DNA of 8,422 nt from Acidobacteriota bacterium (GCA_013694845.1 JACDBQ010000397.1:1-8422), one strand, 5' to 3'. Shown: positions 1 to 6,294, numbered from the stretch's first letter. Notes: generated from the letters alone by a model not told the origin. Numbers and translations are program-made.

Positions 1-137
1 TCGACGGCTCCGGCCGCATCGGGATCGGCCACGCCGTCCAGCCGTACCTCGACAATATCCGCGTCCGACGCCGCATCTCGCGCAAGTCGAACCTCGCCCA
101 TCGTGCGGCCCGTGACGGTGACACAAAGGTGGGACAT
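1..137 (-). CDS. aroD: 3-dehydroquinate dehydratase, type I (5' part only)
   Basis: Only the first 45 codons are inside the window; the gene runs off the left edge. The translation begins MSHLCVTVTGRTMGEV and continues to ADIVEVRLDGVADPDAAG. The opening beta strand 'CVTVTGRTM' followed by the 'D-[IL]-VE-x-R-x-D' strand is characteristic of type I (Schiff-base) dehydroquinase, the third step of the shikimate pathway; the Glu and Arg of 'VEVRLD' match the substrate-binding pair of that family. The lysine and histidine of the active site would lie outside the window. An in-frame TAA at 144-146 limits the start to ATG at 137 or GTG at 143; ATG 137 fits the family N-terminus. No clear Shine-Dalgarno is visible. 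Whether the gene is stand-alone, fused to aroE, or first in a trp/aro operon cannot be seen. The long upstream leader looks like an attenuator. Confidence 0.88.
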   Translation of the reverse strand, partial: MSHLCVTVTGRTMGEVRLARDAASDADIVEVRLDGVADPDAAGAV

Positions 138-144
138 CGGCACT

Positions 145-220
145 TAGAACCCGGAATACAGAACTCAGAACGAGAAAATCAAACGCAGAGCCCAGAGCCC
201 AAAGCCCAGAGCCCAAAGCC
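145..220. repeat. Degenerate 7-bp tandem array (consensus CARARCC)
   Basis: About eleven consecutive heptad-like units lie here. The last five (186-220) are nearly perfect: CAGAGCC, CAGAGCC, CAAAGCC, CAGAGCC, CAAAGCC. The earlier ones are degenerate (TAGAACC, CGGAATA, CAGAACT, CAGAACG, AGAAAAT), with one 1-nt phase slip at 180-185. The array fills the gap between the terminator hairpin and aroD, so in the aroD mRNA it would read as repeated GGYTYTG in the untranslated leader. There is no spacer/repeat alternation, so it is not CRISPR. Confidence 0.8.
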
Positions 221-242
221 TTCTTGAACCCGTTGGAACCTT

Positions 243-280
243 AAAAACAAAAAGCCTCCTCAGCCAGGGCTGGGAGGCTT
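243..280 (-). terminator. Intrinsic terminator / attenuator hairpin (segments 3 and 4) ahead of aroD
   Basis: Read on the minus strand, AAGCCTCC-CAGC (280-269), a 4-nt loop (268-265) and GCTG-A-GGAGGCTT (264-252) form a 12-bp stem with a single bulged base at 260. It is followed immediately by TTTTTGTTTTT (253-243). This is a textbook rho-independent terminator pointing left toward aroD. It lies about 105 nt before the aroD start and about 120 nt after the predicted transcription start, so it would stop transcripts before the gene rather than after one. Its 5' arm (269-278) can instead pair with 317-327. Confidence 0.88.
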
Positions 281-382
281 CGTACCGTGCCGTTCTTGAC
301 GGTCGGCTAGCAGTTCGCCCCCTCAGCGCCGACAGACCGCCACCAATAGGACTGGTAGCGACGGTTCGACTGGCTGAGGGCG
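252..382 (-). promoter_or_regulatory. Candidate Trp/Tyr leader-peptide attenuator (four-segment alternative RNA folds)
   Basis: Four minus-strand RNA segments can form three exclusive pairings. Segment 1 (373-382) pairs with segment 2 (316-327): 8 perfect base pairs (373-380 with 320-327), plus 2 more past a 2-nt bulge. Segment 2 (317-327) pairs with segment 3 (269-278): 10 bp including one G-U, with a bulge at 323. Segment 3 pairs with segment 4 (252-264) to form the terminator. Tandem Trp codons (340-345) and Tyr codons (346-348, 355-357) sit between segments 1 and 2, and the leader stop codon (307-309) sits just after segment 2. This is the known architecture of trp-type attenuators: a ribosome stalled at Trp leaves segment 2 free to pair with 3, while a ribosome at the stop codon covers segment 2 and lets 3:4 terminate. 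Function is inferred. Confidence 0.72.
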
Positions 383-393
383 TTCTGCGTCAA
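307..393 (-). CDS. Putative aromatic-amino-acid leader peptide of the aroD transcript (28 aa)
   Basis: This small frame, starting at TTG 393 and ending at TAG 307-309, encodes 28 residues whose middle reads RRYQSYWWRSVGAEG: two Tyr and two adjacent Trp codons. It is followed by mutually exclusive RNA hairpins and an intrinsic terminator before aroD. Tandem regulatory codons ahead of a terminator in front of a biosynthetic gene of the same pathway are the hallmark of leader-peptide attenuation. Weak points: there is no ATG, no Shine-Dalgarno is visible ahead of the TTG, and the predicted transcription start is only a few bases upstream, so initiation would be leaderless or nearly so unless transcription starts further up. 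The frame stays open upstream to ATG 522, but that part overlaps the promoter and is probably untranslated. The peptide would matter as a ribosome sensor, not as a product. Confidence 0.6.
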   Translation of the reverse strand: MTQNALSQSNRRYQSYWWRSVGAEGANC

Positions 394-402
394 AACGGTG
401 TG

Positions 403-432
403 ACGATAACAGAGGCTGCCCGAAACTGTCAA
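403..432 (-). promoter_or_regulatory. Sigma-70-type promoter for the leader/aroD transcript
   Basis: On the minus strand a perfect -35 TTGACA (432-427) is followed after 18 bp by TATCGT (408-403), a 4/6 match to the -10 box. A short A/T-rich run precedes the -35. The predicted start of transcription is about 396-399, so the transcript would begin just before the leader peptide and run through the attenuator into aroD. Assigned by motif and position only. Confidence 0.6.
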
Positions 433-567
433 TTTTATCGGCGGGCGTCGGTAGTCTTCGGCAAACCCGCTAGATCCTGGTGCATCGGCACGGTGTCTGA
501 CGTATCGCGGGCGCCAATGCACGTGGCTGATCCGATCAAGGTGCGGGGGTCATCCGACCCTTTCTCC

Positions 568-596
568 TTGATTCCGAAGCGGTTGATCCTTATAAC
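568..596 (+). promoter_or_regulatory. Sigma-70-type promoter for the S55-family gene
   Basis: TTGATT (568-573) and TATAAC (591-596) are separated by 17 bp; they match 4/6 and 5/6 of the housekeeping consensus. Predicted transcription start is about 603, giving an untranslated leader of roughly 43 nt before ATG 646. This position argues against any translation start further upstream in the same frame. Confidence 0.6.
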
Positions 597-645
597 TGAA
601 AGAACGGTTCCAGGTTTCCCCTCCTGCCGCCGCCCCGAACCATTT

Positions 646-2562
646 ATGACTATTCGATTTACCGTCGCGGCGTTTGCGCTCGCGTCCCTGTGCCTCGTGT
701 CCCCCGTGGACCGATGGGTGTTTGCCCAAAGTTCTGGTCGATCGGCCCGGCTCATGCCAATCGGCGAGGTGAAGCCCGGCATGGTCGGGGTCGGCCGGAC
801 CGTGTTCGAAGGCGCGCAGCTCAGTGACTTCAAGGTCCAGATCATCGGCGTCCTGCGCAACATCCAGGGACCCAAGCGGGACCTCATCCTCGCCCGGCTC
901 GAGGGCGGACCGCTGGCGAAGACCGGCGTCGCGGCCGGCATGAGCGGCAGTCCGGTGTACGTGGACGGCCGTTTGATCGGAGCCGTTTCGTACTCCATCG
1001 GTTCATTCCCCACCGAAGCGATCGCGGGGATCACGCCGATCGACGAGATGAAAGACGCGGCGGCGATCAGCGCCCGGGGTGCCGGCGCCGCGGCCACCCG
1101 CATGGCCACGACGATCGACTTGCCCATTACGCCCGACTCACTCGCCTCGGCGTTGCGGCAGTCGTATGCGCGACTGGCCCCCTTCGCCTCACGCGGCGTG
1201 GACGTCCAGTCGATCGGTGTTCCAGCCACGGAAGGCGCCTACCTCGCCACCATGCTGCGGCCGATTGCCACGCCTCTGCTCATGAGCGGACTCGAGCCCG
1301 AAACGGTCGCCCTCCTCTCGTCCATGTTCCGGGACGCCGGCTTCACGCCGACCGTCGGTGGTGCCGCTGGCGGCCGCGCGTCGGCGGCGGAACTGGCGGC
1401 GCTGAATGGCCCGTTGCGCGAGGGTGATGCGATCGGCGTCTCCCTGGTCGGCGGCGACATCGAGATGGGCGCCACCGGCACCATCACCCACATCGACGGC
1501 GCGGAGGTCTACGCCTTTGGTCACCCGTTCTTCAATCTTGGGCCTTCCGAGCTGCCGATGACGCGCGCGTACGTCTACGCGATGCTGCCGAGCCTGATGT
1601 CGTCGTTCAAGATCTCGTCCATGGGTGACGTGATCGGAACGCTCCGGCAGGACCGCGCGACCGCGATCGCGGGGACGCTCGGCACAGGGCCGGCGACCGT
1701 GCCGATGACGGTGACGCTTCGCTCCATGCGCGGCGGGGAGACGACCAGCCGCACGTTCAAGTTCCAGGTCGGCACCGATCAGACCTTCACGCCGCTGCTG
1801 TCCTACGTCACGCTGTTCAACACGCTCGCCGGCTATGAACGGAGCTTCGGCACCGCGACCTTCGCCCTCAAAGGGACCGCCAGGGTGAAGGGGCACGCGG
1901 ACGTGACGTTCGAGGACATCTTCGCCGGTGACGCCCCCGTCCTGGCTGCCTCGACGTCCATCGGCGGCCCGCTGACGATGCTGCTCGCGAACGATCGCGA
2001 GAAGGTCACGATCGAGTCGCTCGACTTCACCATCGATGCGACCGAGACGCCCTTGGTCGCAACCATCGAACGGGTGTGGATCGACGAGTTGCGTCCCCGC
2101 GCCGGGCGCACGGTTCCGCTGAAAGTCCTGACCCGAAGCTACCGGGGCGAGGAAAAAATTTCGACCATCGACGTGGCTATTCCCGCGAACGTGTCGGGGC
2201 CGCTCTCGGTGCTCGTCACCGATGGGCGCCAGCTGAATGCGATCGAACAACGCGAGATGCGCCGCACGCTGCAGCCGCAGAGTGTCGCGCAGATGATCCG
2301 GGTGCTCAACCAGACGCGCCGGAACAACCGCATCTACGTGCGCCTGCTCACCGGCGCGCCCGGCGCCGTGGTCAACGGCGAGGCCCTGACGGCGCTGCCT
2401 CCGTCGGTGCTCTCGGTCCTCGAAGCGGACCGCAACGGTGGCAGCTTCAGCCCGATCCGCAGCGCCGCGGTCGGCGAATACGAGATCCCGATGAACGTGG
2501 CCGTCGTCGGGTCCCGCACGCTCACGATCGACGTCGAGCTGCGGCCCGGCTCCAGGCGATAA
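646..2562 (+). CDS. Exported SpoIVB peptidase S55-domain protein (638 aa)
   Basis: An N-terminal signal peptide (hydrophobic residues about 5-20, likely cleavage near AQSS, 27-30) leads into a region with S55-family hallmarks. These are 'EVKPGMVGVGRTVFEG' (41-56), the serine motif GMSGSPVYVDGRLIGAVSY (98-116, with Ser100 as the likely nucleophile), FPTEAIAGITPID (121-133), and 'GATGTITHIDGAEVYAFGHPFF' written as residues 275-296, with His293 in the GHP motif. S55 contains SpoIVB, the serine protease of Bacillus sporulation signalling; homologues in non-sporulating bacteria have no known role. Here the Ser motif precedes the His motif, opposite to Bacillus SpoIVB. The C-terminal 300 residues are beta-rich and unassigned. 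The same frame is open upstream to ATG 400, but ATG 646 gives the signal peptide and follows the promoter. No strong Shine-Dalgarno is seen. The beta-propeller gene follows after 31 nt, probably co-transcribed. Confidence 0.85.
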   Translation: MTIRFTVAAFALASLCLVSPVDRWVFAQSSGRSARLMPIGEVKPGMVGVGRTVFEGAQLSDFKVQIIGVLRNIQGPKRDLILARLEGGPLAKTGVAAGMSGSPVYVDGRLIGAVSYSIGSFPTEAIAGITPIDEMKDAAAISARGAGAAATRMATTIDLPITPDSLASALRQSYARLAPFASRGVDVQSIGVPATEGAYLATMLRPIATPLLMSGLEPETVALLSSMFRDAGFTPTVGGAAGGRASAAELAALNGPLREGDAIGVSLVGGDIEMGATGTITHIDGAEVYAFGHPFFNLGPSELPMTRAYVYAMLPSLMSSFKISSMGDVIGTLRQDRATAIAGTLGTGPATVPMTVTLRSMRGGETTSRTFKFQVGTDQTFTPLLSYVTLFNTLAGYERSFGTATFALKGTARVKGHADVTFEDIFAGDAPVLAASTSIGGPLTMLLANDREKVTIESLDFTIDATETPLVATIERVWIDELRPRAGRTVPLKVLTRSYRGEEKISTIDVAIPANVSGPLSVLVTDGRQLNAIEQREMRRTLQPQSVAQMIRVLNQTRRNNRIYVRLLTGAPGAVVNGEALTALPPSVLSVLEADRNGGSFSPIRSAAVGEYEIPMNVAVVGSRTLTIDVELRPGSRR

Positions 2563-2593
2563 GGGCGCCCGGCGTTTTCTGCTAACGTTCCCC

Positions 2594-4807
2594 ATGCAAA
2601 CAATTCGTGCGGCCGCGGCCGCACTGGCGGTGGCGACAGGCTGCTGGGTGGCAGTCGCTGCCTCCACGCCGACATTCTGGACCGTCGGCACCCAGGCGGA
2701 TTTCCTCAAAGGCGACGTCGAGAACCTCTCGATCGACAGCGACGGTCGCGTGCTGCTCGGCCCGGCAGCGTCGGTCGTGGCGGAAACCTCTGCGCCATTC
2801 CTCTGGACGCTGCACGCCGGTCCCGATGGAAGGCTCTGGACCGGCAGCGGTAACGAAGGGAAGCTGCTCGGGGTGCGAGACGGCAAGGTCACGACGGTGT
2901 TCGACGCGGGAGAGCTCGAAGTGCACGCCGTCGCGCCGGCCGCGAACGGGAGCTTCTACGTGGGCACCTCACCCGACGGCAGGATCTACCATGTCGCCGC
3001 CGACGGCACCTCCAGGACGTTTTTCGATCCCGATGACAAATACATCTGGTCGCTCGCGCTCGATCGAGGCGGCAACCTGTTCGCCGCGACGGGCGACAAG
3101 GGCGTCATCTACCGGATCACACCGGACGGGAAGGGCGCCCCGTTCTACCGCACCAACACCACAAACGTCATCAGCCTCACGTTCAGCCGCGAGGGAGACC
3201 TGCTGGCCGGCACCGAGGCCCCGGGGCGGGTGTTCCGCATCGATCGCTCGGGGAAAGCCTTCGTGCTGCTCGACTCGCCGTATCGCGAGATCCACGCGCT
3301 TCGGATCGCAGACGATGGGACGATCTTCGCGGCGGCGGTGAACGGTGGGAGCAGCGGACCGCCGGTATCAGAAGCGGCCTCCCCCGAATCCCCTCGCCCG
3401 CCCGTTCCCACCGTTTCGGCCGAGATCACGGGTGTGTCACCGATCGAAAGTCCGATCGGCAGCACCAGCTCCACGTCTGCGCCTCGCCCACCACGCCGTT
3501 CCGGCCGCGGCGCGATCTATCGCATCCGGACAGACGGTTTGTGGGACCTGATGTGGGATGCCGGCGAGGACGCCCCCTTCGACCTGCTGGTCGAGCCTGG
3601 CGGCAGCCTGCTCGTCGGGACCGGAACGGAGGGCAAGATTTTCCGGATCGCCGGGGAACCTGCACGAGCGACGCTGCTGGCGAGAGCCAGCGCACGGCAG
3701 GTGACCGCGCTGGTGCGCGAGCCGTCCGGCCGGATCCTGGGTGCCGCCAGCAATCCGGGAAAACTGTTCGCCCTCTCACCGGATCCGGCGCGGCGGGGCA
3801 CCTACGAGTCCGACGTCCGTGATGCCGGCACCGTTGCGAGCTGGGGGGCGATTCGCTGGCGGGCTGTCTTGAACGGCGGGCAGATCGAGGTGGCCACGCG
3901 CACAGGCAATACGTCCACACCCGACGAAACCTGGAGCGGCTGGTCGAAGCCGTATTCCGATGCCAACGGTGAGCAGATCTCGAGTCCGAACGCGCGGTAT
4001 CTGCAGTGGCGCCTCACCATGAGCTCGAGCAGCGGCGCCGGTCCGGTCCTCACATCAGTCACGGCCGCATACCTTCCGCGCAACCTCCGGCCGGCTGTGA
4101 GCTCGATCACGGTCCATCCCGCCGGCACCGTGTTCCAGCGGCCCTTCTCCACCGGCGATCCGGAAATCGCCGGTTACCAGGACGACGCCGCCGAAGGGCG
4201 GCAACCGAGTGCTCCCGGCGAGCCGCGGCAGCCGAGCGCACCGGCGTTGGGCCGCCGCCTCTATCAGAAGGGGCTCCAGGCCTTCGCGTGGAAGGCCGAG
4301 GATGGGAACGACGACCGACTGCGATTCGACGTCTCGTACCGCCGTGAGGGCGACACCACCTGGCGGGTGCTGCAGCGGGGCTCGTCGGATCCGATCTTCG
4401 TCTGGGATACGACCTCGGTCCCTGACGGCACGTATCTGGTGAAGATCGCCGCCAGTGACGCTCCGTCGAACTCCCCTGGCAACGCGCTCACCGGCGAGCT
4501 CGAAAGTGCGACGTTCGATATCGACAACACCCCCCCGCGCATCGACATCCGGCCACCCGCGCGCGCCGGCGCGAGGACCGCGGTCACCTTCACCGTGACC
4601 GACCAGCAGTCCGCCGTCCAGCGCGTCGAGTATTCTCTCGACGCCAGCCGCTGGCGCGTCGTCCACCCGAAGGACGGAATCGCTGACTCACGGCGCGAAG
4701 AGTTCGAGGTGGTGCTCGACGAAGCGGAAGCCGGTCGGAGCGTCATCCTCCGCGTGACCGACGCGATGAACAACGTCGCGACGGCGGCGGTCGGGGGGAG
4801 AAACTGA
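2594..4807 (+). CDS. Exported beta-propeller protein with C-terminal Ig/FN3-like domains (737 aa)
   Basis: An N-terminal export signal covers about residues 1-24; 'VATGCW' around Cys17 could be a weak lipobox, otherwise cleavage follows AVA/AS. Residues about 39-405 are seven or eight propeller blades of about 40 residues with the recurring pattern 'DG-x-LFxGT-x-x-x-G-x-IYRI-x-x-DG' (for example 158-178, NLFAATGDKGVIYRI), an NHL/SMP-30/WD40-like fold. A Pro/Ser-rich insert (251-305) splits one blade. Residues about 411-500 form a beta domain with 'WSGWSKPY'. After a linker containing two QPSAP copies come an FN3-like region (about 566-647) and an Ig-like region (648-735, 'NTPPRIDI', 'DQQSAVQRVEYSLD', 'ILRVTDAMNNVAT'). 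No catalytic motif is recognised; binding or scaffolding outside the cytoplasm is inferred. It starts 31 nt after the S55 gene with no clear ribosome site, suggesting one transcript. Confidence 0.8.
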   Translation: MQTIRAAAAALAVATGCWVAVAASTPTFWTVGTQADFLKGDVENLSIDSDGRVLLGPAASVVAETSAPFLWTLHAGPDGRLWTGSGNEGKLLGVRDGKVTTVFDAGELEVHAVAPAANGSFYVGTSPDGRIYHVAADGTSRTFFDPDDKYIWSLALDRGGNLFAATGDKGVIYRITPDGKGAPFYRTNTTNVISLTFSREGDLLAGTEAPGRVFRIDRSGKAFVLLDSPYREIHALRIADDGTIFAAAVNGGSSGPPVSEAASPESPRPPVPTVSAEITGVSPIESPIGSTSSTSAPRPPRRSGRGAIYRIRTDGLWDLMWDAGEDAPFDLLVEPGGSLLVGTGTEGKIFRIAGEPARATLLARASARQVTALVREPSGRILGAASNPGKLFALSPDPARRGTYESDVRDAGTVASWGAIRWRAVLNGGQIEVATRTGNTSTPDETWSGWSKPYSDANGEQISSPNARYLQWRLTMSSSSGAGPVLTSVTAAYLPRNLRPAVSSITVHPAGTVFQRPFSTGDPEIAGYQDDAAEGRQPSAPGEPRQPSAPALGRRLYQKGLQAFAWKAEDGNDDRLRFDVSYRREGDTTWRVLQRGSSDPIFVWDTTSVPDGTYLVKIAASDAPSNSPGNALTGELESATFDIDNTPPRIDIRPPARAGARTAVTFTVTDQQSAVQRVEYSLDASRWRVVHPKDGIADSRREEFEVVLDEAEAGRSVILRVTDAMNNVATAAVGGRN

Positions 4808-4822
4808 AGCCCCGACGAACCC

Positions 4823-4902
4823 GAGCTCCGAAACAACGACGCGAGTTTGCTGCCCGGGCGTGCCGGTCTGAATCCCCGGTTTCTGTCCTGTGTTCGGAGC
4901 TC
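4823..4902. repeat. 10-bp perfect inverted repeat in the convergent intergenic gap
   Basis: GAGCTCCGAA (4823-4832) and TTCGGAGCTC (4893-4902) are perfect inverted copies separated by 60 nt, in the 104-bp gap between two genes that end toward each other. Inside the loop are the short palindrome GCCCGGGC (4852-4859) and, overlapping the right arm, four heptad-like units (4877-4904) reminiscent of those at 145-220. It may form a large stem in transcripts from either side, but there is no U-tract, so a terminator role is only possible. Confidence 0.5.
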
Positions 4903-4911
4903 TGAGTTTCG

Positions 4912-5676
4912 TCAGGTTTTCCCTGGCTTGACTGTCGTGTTCGCCAGGAGCCAGACCAGGTTCACCGCAACCGGCGAGCCACCGTGCTGAGCGGGTTCGA
5001 GGCGGCCGCCTGAGAGCGCATCCATGAGGTTCTGCACCTGTACCGGGTTGGCGCTGCTGTCCAGCATCTCGAGCCCTTCGACCCGCCCTTCCTTCGTCAC
5101 CTTCACCGACAGCGGCACCACCACATCGTCAGGAATCGTGGAGTTCTCGAGCGTCGCATAGACCACACCGTCCTGGGGCACGGTGGGGACCATCACCGGA
5201 GTCGGGCCCTTGTTCAACCCGCGCCCGTCGAGTGATGCGGGGTTCAGGTCGGAACCTGACGGCGCGCTGAGCATGGCGAACACCCCCGCGAGCGAGTCAG
5301 CGCGACCCGGCACGGCCTGGACGATGCTGAGGATCGACCCGGTGAGCACGATCGTCGCTGTCGCCGACGCCAGCCCGATCCACACCAGGTGCACATCGTC
5401 GATGAAACGCTGCGTGCGAGCCGCCCACGACTCGTTCTGCTCGGCGCGCATGCGGCTGATGACACCGGGTTGCAGACCTGTCCAGTCATCGGCGGGCCCG
5501 GGAACGGCGCCTAATCGCAGGGCTTCGCCAAGCGATTCGAATTCGCGGAGGTCTCCGGCGCACGGCGGGCAGGCGGCCACGTGGACTTCGACATCGATCA
5601 ACTCGCGAACCGGCAGCTCGCGGTCGTGAAATCCCTGGAGGCGACGGCGCACCGACGAACAGGTCATCAGCGTCAT
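4912..5676 (-). CDS. Membrane-anchored zinc-finger anti-sigma factor with C-terminal TonB-C-like domain (254 aa)
   Basis: The N-terminus has a zf-HC2-type anti-sigma domain: Cys6, then H-x3-C-x2-C at His32, Cys36 and Cys39 (VEVHVAACPPC). In this family the domain binds Zn and holds the cognate ECF sigma factor at the cytoplasmic face. One hydrophobic segment at about 97-121 (LVWIGLASATATIVLTGSIL and on) is a membrane span. Residues about 163-246 resemble the TonB C-terminal / energy-transducer fold, with 'VKVTKEGRVEGLEML', then 'LMDALSGGRLEPA' and 'VAVNLVWLL'; that region would lie outside the cytoplasm and could be the sensor. Translation starts at ATG 5676, overlapping the sigma gene stop as ATGA (5673-5676), with GAGGGA just upstream; ATG 5667 is an alternative. 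The overlap implies translational coupling and a fixed ratio to the sigma factor. The TonB-C assignment is less certain than the zinc finger. Confidence 0.83.
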   Translation of the reverse strand: MTLMTCSSVRRRLQGFHDRELPVRELIDVEVHVAACPPCAGDLREFESLGEALRLGAVPGPADDWTGLQPGVISRMRAEQNESWAARTQRFIDDVHLVWIGLASATATIVLTGSILSIVQAVPGRADSLAGVFAMLSAPSGSDLNPASLDGRGLNKGPTPVMVPTVPQDGVVYATLENSTIPDDVVVPLSVKVTKEGRVEGLEMLDSSANPVQVQNLMDALSGGRLEPAQHGGSPVAVNLVWLLANTTVKPGKT

Positions 5677-6290
5677 GCGTCCCTCAGTTGCGCGCGCAGC
5701 GCTTCGCGAGCCCGTGCCAGGCGTGACTTGACCGTGCCGACGGCAATACTAAGCGAGAAACCGATTTCTTCGTAGCTGAGGCCATCGATCTCGCGCAGGA
5801 CGAGGGCAGTCTTCTGGTCGAAGGGCAGATGCTCGAGCGCCACGCGGAGTCGTTCGGCCAGCTGCTTCTGCCCCAGCATCCGGTCAGGCGAACGGCCGTC
5901 CTCGGTCTCGGGCAATTCCCCGTGAGCTCGGATGTGTTCGTCGAGCGAGACCTGCTGCGCCTTGTGGCGACGCCGCCACCACCGCTGACGGTTGCGCGCC
6001 TGGTTGACGACGATCCGGTAAATCCAGGTGCGGAGCTGCGAGGCTCCGCGGAAGTTGTGGATAGTGCGGAAGACGCGGAGGAAGACTTCCTGGGAGAGAT
6101 CGAGTGCCTCGTTGTGGTCCCCGAGAAGATTCAGCGACAGCTGATAAACCATCCGCTGGTGCTCGTTGACGAGCTCCGCGCAGGCATCTTCGTCACGCGC
6201 GGCGCAGCGCTGGATCAGTGACGCTTCGCGCCCACCAACTTCTGTCCAGGCAATGGAAGGCACTGGCTTCACGGATAACCCTTCGGCCAT
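5673..6290 (-). CDS. ECF-type (RpoE-like) RNA polymerase sigma factor (205 aa)
   Basis: Region 2 spans about residues 41-110: 'NEHQRMVYQLSLNLLGDHNEAL', here 42-63, then DLSQEVFLRVFRTIHNF (64-80), SQLRTWIYRIVVNQARN (84-100) and an Arg/Trp-rich RQRWWRRRHK (101-110). Region 4 spans about 150-203, with LPFDQKTALVLREIDGLSYE (155-174) and the helix-turn-helix EEIGFSLSIAVGTVKSRLAR (174-193). Length and the lack of region 3 are typical of ECF sigma factors, which redirect RNA polymerase to stress or envelope genes. ATG 6290 is chosen: it has AGGTGG 4 nt upstream and lies about 38 nt below the predicted sigma-E-type promoter. ATG 6329 would sit at the transcription start itself. It overlaps the downstream anti-sigma gene by 4 nt. 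The GGAAC/TCTAA promoter upstream suggests that it activates its own operon. Confidence 0.92.
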   Translation of the reverse strand: MAEGLSVKPVPSIAWTEVGGREASLIQRCAARDEDACAELVNEHQRMVYQLSLNLLGDHNEALDLSQEVFLRVFRTIHNFRGASQLRTWIYRIVVNQARNRQRWWRRRHKAQQVSLDEHIRAHGELPETEDGRSPDRMLGQKQLAERLRVALEHLPFDQKTALVLREIDGLSYEEIGFSLSIAVGTVKSRLARAREALRAQLRDA

Positions 6291-6294
6291 GTTA

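Noticed and set aside
186..220. CRISPR-like array
   Set aside because: Units are 7 bp in direct tandem with no unique spacers.
235..242. GGAACCTT on the plus strand as a second sigma-E box
   Set aside because: No TCTAA-like -10 follows at 15-18 bp and no plus-strand gene starts there.
243..432. T-box riboswitch ahead of aroD
   Set aside because: I see no AGGGTGGNACCGCG core and no recognisable specifier loop; the alternating segments are explained by leader-peptide attenuation.
547..563. Small hairpin GGGTC-ATCC-GACCC followed by TTT
   Set aside because: A 5-bp stem with only three T residues and no plus-strand gene upstream to terminate.
400..645. N-terminal extension of the S55 gene to ATG 400
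   Set aside because: It would put 82 residues without family similarity before a clear signal peptide, and the best promoter (568-596) lies inside it.
1189..2892. A 567-residue open frame on the minus strand
   Set aside because: It is antisense to the S55 and propeller genes; its composition (Arg/Ala/Gly-rich, no domains) is what the GC-rich third-codon pattern produces. The plus-strand frames have signal peptides and family motifs.
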